Below, one piece after another: positions 22,622 through 30,239 of a stretch of DNA of 64,000 nt. The notes under the pieces were generated by a model. It saw only the letters and a program-made list of their open reading frames with translations, was not told the DNA's origin and made no database searches. A program made the position numbers and the translations under genes. The DNA is from Sphaerolaimus hirsutus (Eukaryota > Nematoda > Chromadorea > Monhysterida > Sphaerolaimidae). Location of the stretch: assembly GCA_964036195.1 (NCBI GenBank), contig OZ038457.1:25368787-25432786 (forward strand). Direction: 5' to 3'. The first letter of the stretch is position 1; each line of letters begins with the position of its first letter.

Positions 22622-25280
22622 CTGGGTTGGTTTTATAAAAATCATTTGTATACAAATTGTAAAAAAAAAGTATAAAAATGTATTTAATTTTAATTTTATT
22701 CTTGTTTCATTTTATTTTATTTTATTTTATTCCAAAATGTTAATAAAATAATAAAATTGCCCGTTTTACAAAAATTTTACAGAAATTTTACAAAAAATCA
22801 GAATCTTGCATGCAAGGCCAGAAAAATGTTATAATTAGACCTAAACATGAAAAACGTGTGACAAAGTTTTCCATTACTTTGCAGAAGTTGCATGCAGTAG
22901 GTATTGTTAGCTAGTTGCAAGTGTAAAGTTACAATTATTGATATGAATGGTTTACATTGTCAGTGGAAGTAAACACGTTCCCGGACAAGTTCACCACCCA
23001 TTTTTTTATTTCACTTTGAATGCAATATCTCCGTCCATGGGGGTGTTATAAGGCTGAAACTTTCTATATATAAAGTTGTGTACGACCCCTCTACTAACTA
23101 ACAATGGGGGGAGGTGCGGCGACTCGCTACAGGGTTGGTCGCCCTATATGCAACAATTTTTTGTGGCGTTTTTGGTGTCCAAAGCAAGTTCACCACCCAC
23201 TTGATTAGCTACACTTTGAAGGCTATATCTCCAGCTGTGAGGACGGTAGAAAGCTGAAATTTGGGGGATGTCTTGCCAACAACCCCCTCACAATACACCA
23301 GTGGGGCGGCTGCCGACGACCCACTACAGCATGGGTCACTGCATATAAAGTTGATATTTTTTAAGAACAGCCCAAGTTTCTCAAACAAGTTTGCAACCCA
23401 ACTGCATTATAAAAAAATGTTGTGACAACATACCTGATATAAAATTGAATCAGATTTTAACCCTAGTTCTGCTCATTAATATTTTTTCAGTGGGACACCC
23501 ACACTGTCCCATAAACAGCAGACTGAAAATTTCACTTTAAACCAATTTTTTGTATCACACTTAAAAAGTTGGTTTACAAAGTGCACTAGGGGAGGGTCTA
23601 AGGTTCAAAGTTATGTAAACAACATAACCTCTATAATGCTTCCATAAGGAAATTTATTTGGGGTGAATGAAAAAGTGAAAATTTTGTCAAATTTTGTTCC
23701 TGAAATGACATCATCTTGACATCATAGAATTCACCCCAAGTAAATTTCCTTATGGAGGTATTTTAGAAGTTATGTTGTTTACATAACTTTGAACCTTAGA
23801 CCCTCCCCTGGTGCACTTTGTAAACCAACTTTTTAAGTGTGATACAAAAAATTGGTTTAAAGTGAAATTTTCAGTCTGCTGTTTATGGGACAGTGTGGGT
23901 GCCCCACTGAAAAAATATTAATGAGCAGAACTAGGGTTAAAATCTGATTCAATTTTATATCAGGTATGTTGTCACAACATTTTTTTATTCATGTAAACCA
24001 ACTTTGTAAGTGTGAAACAAAAAAATGGTTCAAAGTGAAATTTTCATTCTACCATTTATGGGACAGGGTGGGTGCCCTACTGAAAAACAAATTTTGTGGC
24101 TGAAATAGTGTTCCAATCCGATTCAGTTTTATATTAGGTATGTTGTTGCAACATTTTTTTAATGCAGTTGGGTGATGAACTTGTTTTGGGACACTTGGGC
24201 TGTTTTTAGAAAATGGTCAACTTTCTACACCTGTCAAGACTGTCAGCTGAGAAAATATGCAGTGACCCATGCTTTAGTGGGTCATTGGCAGCCGCCCCAA
24301 TGGTGTATCATGAGGGGGGTTGTTGGTAAGACATCCCCCAAATTTTAGCTTTATACCGCCATCACAGCTGGATATATGGCTCTCGTAGTGTAGCCAATCA
24401 AGTGGGTGGTGAACTTGTTTGGGACACCAAAAACGCCAAAAAAATTGTTGCAGATAGGGCACCCTGTAGTGAGTCGCTGCACCTCCCCCATTATTAGGGA
24501 GTAGAGGGGTCTTACAACTTTATATATACAAAGTTTCAGCTTTATAACACCATCATGGACGGAGATATTGCATTCGAAGTGAAATAAAAAAATTGGTGGT
24601 GAACTTGTCCGGGAAGGTGTTTACTACTAGTGTGCTGGGCTGGCACATTTGTAAAACTAACATGCAAGGTGTTAATTGTCATGACAAATGTAAAGTAGAG
24701 TCAATTGACATCTCAAATGTCAAGCAAAGTGTCAATTGTCATGACAAATGTCATGCAAAGTATAAATTGTGTATCCATATCTTATGTTTTGGTATCCAAA
24801 TATTACATTTTTGGTATCCAAATCTTATGTTTTTGTATCCAAACGTTCACATAAGATTTGATACAAAAACAACATCAAGATTTGGATACAAAACATAAGA
24901 TTTGTATACAATTTGCTTGACAGTTGCCACTTTAATTTATATTTGTCATGACAATTGCCACCTTACTTTACATTTGTCATGACAATTGACACTTTGCATG
25001 ACATTTCATATGACATTTGACACTTTATAGGGCTTGGGAATGCCCCAGTTCCGCAAATAAACAGGTTGAACCCCAAGCAACACAAAAAAAAATTTTACAA
25101 AAAAAGATGACTTTTTATACAATTTTTACAAAAATATGAATTTGTATACAATTTTACAAAAATTTGAATTTTTATACAATTTTTTATTTTCATTTTGAAA
25201 TTTTCGATTTTATTTTATTTTATTCTTACATTTTCCATTTTGTTTTATTTTTATTTTTTTCTGAGATTTTGCCAACCCTG
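22622..25280. mobile_element. Family D hAT-type element with nested foldback
   Basis: Left end CTGGGTTGG, right end CCAACCCTG, with perfect 8-bp duplications GACGCTTC (22614-22621 and 25281-25288). It matches the copy at 9211-10238 except for a 1654-bp insertion at 22970-24623. Confidence 0.9.
22970..24623. mobile_element. Family P large palindromic element
   Basis: Starts TAAACACGTTCCCGGACAAG and ends with its inverse, CTTGTCCGGGAAGGTGTTTA. The two halves are inverted copies along most of their length, centred near 23690, for example ATTTTCAGTCTGCTGTTTAT and its complement. The terminus is shared with the small palindrome at 39592-39909. No open frame of note. Confidence 0.85.
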
Positions 25281-25288
25281 GACGCTTC

Positions 25289-26456
25289 ATATACGTCATG
25301 TAGCAAGCAAGCGCAAGATAAAAGAATTAACAAGTGTTGCAACAGTTACACTAACAGCATTGCATTTAGCATTCAAAAAAATCACCAATTGTTTGGAAAA
25401 TATATATAAATATATCACCCCAAACTTGGAAAAAATATAAATATATATAAATCACTCAAGGTCTTTAGAAAATATAATTAAATCACTGAAAAAATAACTC
25501 TAAGCTCAAAAAAATCACAAAAAATCACTTGTGGTTTATTTCAATTACAAGCAAAATTGTGGGCTATTGCGGGCTCAATTTACCATTTGCAAGCACAAAA
25601 ATGTACTCTAACATCCCACAATCTATTTATTATTGTTTCACATGCTGTATTCATTTCATACAATATTGACAAGTGAAAATATCACACAAATATCACAACA
25701 GAAAAATTCAACCTACAACCTCAATGACAACTTCAAAAACATTTTGCACTGCAAACATGTTGCACTGAACCTATAGCGCCTGGTTGTTGCAGTGATGTTT
25801 GACTAAATCAGTGCTTAGTACTTGCAACAGGGCCAGGTATGCCGAGGAAGTTTAGTGCAAATTCACTTACCATATTTCCTCGAAATACCCCCAGGGGGTT
25901 TATTTTTTTTTTCAGAGTGAGAATTTTGAGGGGGTTAAACCAGGGGGGTTATAAATTCATAGTGTCCATTTTGAGGGGGGGTATTTAGAGGAAATGCAGT
26001 AGCTCATGCAATCATCTAGTGTTTTAAAGAGCTACTTTTTCAACAGTGGTGAGCTGTGAAAACTCAGGGCACACAGCTACATGTTTGGCAAAATTTTGGT
26101 GACATTTTGGTGACACCATGGTGACAGTTTTCCACAGTTGTCCCCCATATTTGATAACTGGCAACATTGGTGGATGTTACCAAGTGTTGCCAGCTTTCAA
26201 AAGTGGTGAAGTGAGTTTTCAATTACTGTAGATCATTTTTGATGACATAAAGCAGGTATTTTTGATTCAATGTTATGTTTTATTTCAGTAAAGTATGTTA
26301 TAAGATAGAGAGATGCTTTATACACTAAAACATGACAATACAATTCATAGCAGGATGACATAAGAAGTTACTAAAACAGTTTACATCATTGTCACACACA
26401 TAATGAAGACTAAGTGATGGTGATATCACCATTTGTCATCATTTGAGTTTTCACAT
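25289..26456. repeat. Family T left arm and spacer
   Basis: GCATTTAGCATTCAAAAAAA followed by AAATATATATAAATCAC iterations (25370-25520) is the inverse of 33880-34025. This suggests one element split by the retroelement insertion. A short family A element lies at 25869-26000 (TTACCATATTTCCTCG to GAGGAAATGCAGTA). A TTGGTGACA-iterated tract is at 26070-26200. Confidence 0.55.
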
Positions 26457-26876
26457 TACCATATTTCCTCGAAATACCCCCTGGGGGTGATTGTTTCATA
26501 GTGGTCCCGAGAGGGGGGGGGGGGGTATTTCGAGGGGGGGGGGGTTATTATTTCACAAGAAAAAATTCCAGATCCCAGTACAAAATTGTCGTCTGAAACG
26601 TATGCAGACGTCAAAAAATACAACAAAAACCGCCATTTTTAAGGTTATGTAGACTAATATTAGTATGTAGATGGTATAAACACTGTTCTAACGTGATTAC
26701 AACATTGTTTTAACCTGCGTTCTGCACTACGCAGAACACAAACTGTAGTATTTGTCATGTACGTTCTCTTTAAACTCAATCTGCGGGGGTATTTCAAGGG
26801 GGGGGTGATTGTTTCATAGTGGTCCCGAGAGGGGGGGGTCAAACAAGGGGGGGGGGGTATTTCGAGGAAATACAGT
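26457..26876. mobile_element. Family A TIR element, interrupted at its right end
   Basis: Left end TTACCATATTTCCTCGAAA, right end TATTTCGAGGAAATACAGT. Both termini iterate CCCCCTCGAAATA and its inverse. The centre holds the conserved family core with CACTGTTCTAACGTGATT and TGCACTACGCAGAACAC. The retroelement sits at its right terminus. Confidence 0.85.
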
Positions 26877-27046
26877 AGATATAGAGACTTACTATGGAAA
26901 TTCAACATGAAACTTGATATAACTACACTACAATTAATACGTAAACTGATCGTTGGTAGGTAAATGTATCCTATTCTTACTTTATGTACCCTGAACAGCA
27001 AGTTAACCCACAAATCGGGCGGGTTTTTCAATTTTTGAATGTTGGA

Positions 27047-27077
27047 CGCATAAAAATGCATGCGACCTCATTGCACC
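27047..27077 (+). promoter_or_regulatory. Possible core promoter in the pLTR
   Basis: A TATA-like CATAAAAATGC lies about 25-30 bases before ORF1's first ATG, with a TCATT initiator-like string between. The pLTR is where the promoter of Penelope-like elements is expected. The placement is inference only. Confidence 0.3.
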
Positions 27078-29167
27078 ATGCATTCGATTGGCTCTAAACG
27101 TAAAACGATCAGCGATTCTTCGAGTAAAATGTCCGGCAACGAGTCCACACCTGTCGGCCCCGCCGCTCCAGTAAGTTTAGGTTCTAGTAGGGTAGTACTT
27201 AAGTAGAAGGTGGTCAGTACTGATGAGACCCAACCACCACCCCGGTAAACAACCCCTGTCTACTGTAAAGGGTCGAAACAGGGTACTAGGCTTGGAGGTG
27301 CTGAGGGAGTGCACCATGTGATATTTCCAAGCCTTTTTTGCATACACTTTAATTTACATTTACGCACTTCAAAAATACCATTTCAATTACACAGTAGTGT
27401 ATAGGCGTTCCGGACTGGAGATGACCGTCCGGTACACCTATGCATTGTCTGCTCATCAAGCTAATTTTATTATGTCCCTTTGCTTCACAATTTTGTCGTT
27501 ATTTTTGTCGTCTTTCCGTTCGCAATTCAATTCGGTTAAGGCACCGTAAGGTCCCACGTTAACTCCCTGGTGCCATTTTTCGGATAGGTTGCTATAGGCT
27601 GGACAGTTGCTTGCAACTGAGCCAGTCACCCCCGCTATAGGTCGGGTACCCCCTTGGGGGTGAACCGACTACCACGCAATTTCGTTGGTTTACCAACGAC
27701 TTTCGAATTTTAGATTAAATTATCTATAAAATTTTAATTAACAAAATTTTATTAATCAAACCATTAAATTTCTATTATCTCAAACTACCTAAAATTATCA
27801 ATTTCAACATTAATTATTACCCTTTACGTTACATTATAGTTCCATCACCCAATAAATCTTATCACCTTACACACACAGAAGCGACCGCGCGCGAGTGGCA
27901 CTCGTGTTACGCAAGAACAGCTTGATGCCGTGCGCGCCGCTCAAGAAGCTGATCGGCAAGCCCAGCAAGCCAGACTTGATGCCGTTGAACGAGAACTGGA
28001 AAAGGCGCGCGCCACGCTTCGTGGAGTGCACAGGGATGTTGTTTTTAATGACCTGCGCATCACAAATATTCCGAAAAGTACGTCCTTTGTGCATCTGTAA
28101 TATTTTTGGTGTACATTTACCCCACCATATGCACAACATGGTAAAAAACCTTCCACCTATTTCCATTGACTGATGCTGTATGAATTTCATAAACAGTGGG
28201 TTCTTTGCGCATTTGTAACAGCTCAAAAATACGATCACCCCACCACATGCGCAATACGTTGCCTAAAAACTTTCAACTGGATTTAGCTCAAAGTCAAATA
28301 CATTACCTATGTCATTGTCTTTATTGATTTGAATTTATAGATATCCAGATCACGCTTGTCCCCAATCTTTACAGTTCAAACCAACGGGACTGAACGCGAT
28401 CCTAGGGCCACTTTTCGGATCATTTTGTCAGAAGGGTTAGGATTCGATCCTAACGAAGTGGACAAAATGTGCGAGCCGTCTCGCCTGGCCAGAACGTTTT
28501 GGATAGAGTCCAGAAGTGTGGCGAAGGTAAAATTCTTAAGGATTATTCTTGATCTTTTCTGACACCTGAACATCCTAATATCTACCAGTTTCCAACTTTT
28601 AATATTGGACTATCCTATAGATATTTTTGATATTACAGCCTAATTTCTGGAAAAGGTAAAAATTCCTGAAATATTATATATCCCACTTCCGTGTGCCCTA
28701 AATATTAATTCACCACTGTAATTTACCCACCTTGAAAATATTTTCAATAAATACCTATGTACTTTGATATTTCAGGGTGGCGGTAACAATGGCGGCCTAA
28801 ACCACGTTCTCGTGGTTCGCCTGACTGCTGACGTGGACGTGAAGAATATTTTTGCTAAGAAGGGTCAACCGGGGTTCAAAAATTTCAAACTGGGGAGTGA
28901 CAAGCCGGTGTCGATAAACCGGAATTTCACGGCAGAAGATAGGTGGGATCAAGTTAGTACAAGGGTAATATTGGTATTTACATGGGAATTGGATAGTTTC
29001 TATTCTAAATGTCCTGTTTACACATTTATAATTTATTACCAAAAATGTAAACTTATACTCTTTCACGTAAAATGGTCAACGTATGATCTATTTCGACACT
29101 CGATAAAAATACCTTTCGGTAGGACGTTTTTATCTCAAAAAATTTTTTAACTAGCCTGGGGTCAGGT

Positions 29168-29203
<36 letters not shown>

Positions 29204-29502
29204 ATTGTTTTACAAAATTTACATTACATTGCTTCTTCCTTCATTTTTAGATTCGGTGTCGAGAGGTGGCGCTCGCCCTGTGCCGCAAACGCAACTGGGA
29301 CATGCGCAAGGCCATAAAATTGATGGGCAATAAATTTAAGGCCAATGGCCAAGTGAAATCGTATGTCGATTGGATCAAGGATGAGCAGTTAATCATCGAC
29401 CCGACCAAGATGGGTACTGGGTGGGTCCCCCCGCCCGGCACCATCTTGGCCGTGGCCGGTGGCAATCTGGCCACCCCTGGTCCATCGACAAGTGCTACTT
29501 GA
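27078..29502 (+). CDS. ORF1 of the Penelope-like element, five exons, L1-ORF1-like
   Basis: Proposed join: 27078-27170, 27879-28077, 28341-28526, 28776-28964, 29251-29502 (stop TGA), about 305 residues. All introns are GT-AG and, apart from exon 2/3, phase 0. Exon 1 (MHSIGSKRKT...) is basic and Ser-rich. Exon 2 is a coiled coil (QEQLDAVRAAQEADRQAQQA and onward) ending DLRITNIP. Exon 3 has FRIILSEGLGFDPNEVDKM. Exon 4 has HVLVVRLTADVDVKNIFAKK. Exon 5 is basic and ends in a Pro/Gly tail. This order (coiled coil, a NxxINGIP-like strand, a helix, an R/VxF-like strand) resembles the nucleic-acid-binding ORF1 proteins of L1 elements and FP25-type proteins; that is pattern recognition, not a search result. 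Exon 1 lies in the pLTR and the rest in the body, so the gene belongs to the element. The exon 2/3 junction needs one base removed from the AAAA before the donor. Confidence 0.75.
27171..27878 (+). other. ORF1 intron 1 with ribozyme motif and hairpins
   Basis: Donor GTAAGT at 27171, acceptor CACACACAG ending at 27878. The first 216 bases are within the pLTR and carry the hammerhead motif. 27540-27690 is rich in short hairpins: CAGTTGC-TT-GCAACTG at about 27611-27626, and ACCCCC-TTGG-GGGT near 27650. No coding frame. Confidence 0.7.
27215..27283 (+). ncRNA. Hammerhead ribozyme motif, rearranged strand order (5' pLTR)
   Basis: All core parts match the consensus: CTGATGA (27220-27226), GAAA (27275-27278) and a GTC cleavage triplet (27258-27260). 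Three perfect helices can form. Stem I: CAGTA 27215-27219 with TACTG 27261-27265. Stem II: GACCC 27227-27231 with GGGTC 27270-27274. Stem III: CCCTGT 27254-27259 with ACAGGG 27278-27283. Cleavage would fall after C27260. The cleavage strand lies between the two core strands, inside what would be loop II, so the order is core strand, cleavage strand, GAAA strand. That is not a circular permutation of the usual ribozyme and creates a pseudoknot, with a 22-nt linker and a 4-nt TAAA linker joining the outer ends of stems I and II. Hammerheads in pLTRs are established for Penelope-like elements; this order is unusual. Confidence 0.8.
28078..28340 (+). other. ORF1 intron 2
   Basis: Donor GTACGT at 28078, acceptor TTTATAG at 28340. 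It contains two diverged copies of an 80-bp unit: TTTGTGCATCTGTAA...CACCATATGCACAA and TTTGCGCATTTGTAA...CACCACATGCGCAA. Confidence 0.6.
29169..29201 (+). repeat. Poly-A run of 33 in ORF1 intron 4
   Basis: Uninterrupted A run within the intron between exons 4 and 5 (28965-29250). It could be a simple repeat or the tail of a small inserted retroposon; no element body is recognised upstream. Confidence 0.8.
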
Positions 29503-30239
29503 GTATTTTTATGGAATGATTTTGGGTCGTTTTACAAAAATGGATTTTGATTTAGCGTTTTTATTTTATTTTGTTTTATCATACCGATAAAAAATTTTTT
29601 ACAATAGTTTGATTTTTCTAATTTCATTCGGTAAAAATGCAAGTACAGTGTGATACGATCCTTCCGATAGACTGTAATTTTCGAAAAAATGACTGCTACT
29701 TTCACATTTTTCAAATTGAGATGTTACACCTATTGCGCTCATTCGTTCAAATTTGCGTGGTTATAATTAACGTTTGAAAAATGTGTTTTTAGCACTTGAT
29801 TACAGATACACATACTTTACCTGTGCATTATATATTTCAATTTTCACAATTTTCAATCATTTTGACAATCTGTGTTGTTAAATCCATGGAGTTTTCGCTT
29901 AGAAAATGAATTATGTGTCTGGTGGCCGCTTAGAAAAGCAAAATCTAAATACTACTGGAACATGAACAAGCGACAACGCTCTGCGGGGCGTCAGTTGACA
30001 AGCTACATAATTACAAGCCCTACTTATAAAAACTTTTCCTTCAGCCCTATTTTCTTTTCTTGCTGATTTGCTAAAGCTAGTAAAAGGCATGAACATGCGC
30101 TGACAGAAGCTCCGGGACCGGCTTTTAAGAGGGTAGCGGGGCCAGTCGCTACCTTCGGCATGCCCGGAGTGCTTCTATCAATGGTGGGAGCCCTATTTAG
30201 GGCACCGGCCCGCCGATTAAAAGCCTGACGGCTCAATAG
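29503..30239 (+). other. Inter-ORF region of the retroelement
   Basis: 737 bases between the ORF1 stop and the open RT frame. 30100-30240 is GC-richer and hairpin-prone: CCGGGACCGGC, GTAGCGGGGCCAGTCGCTAC (perfect GTAGCG/CGCTAC arms) and AGGGCACCGGCCC. It may be structured RNA, or hold an unseen exon or internal ribosome entry site; none can be shown from sequence alone. Confidence 0.5.

Larger units (their letters stand above)
26873..27386 (+). repeat. 5' pseudo-LTR of the Penelope-like element
   Basis: Contains the last codons of the RT ORF (stop TAA at 26961-26963), a 114-nt interval, ORF1 exon 1 from 27078, its donor at 27171 and the hammerhead parts at 27215-27283. It ends in intron 1, after CCATTTCAA. 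Confidence 0.92.

Noticed and set aside
26660-27061. Minus-strand open frame of 133 codons, repeated at 32954-33199
   Set aside because: Antisense shadow of the end of the RT ORF and the pLTR; it appears twice only because the pLTR does.
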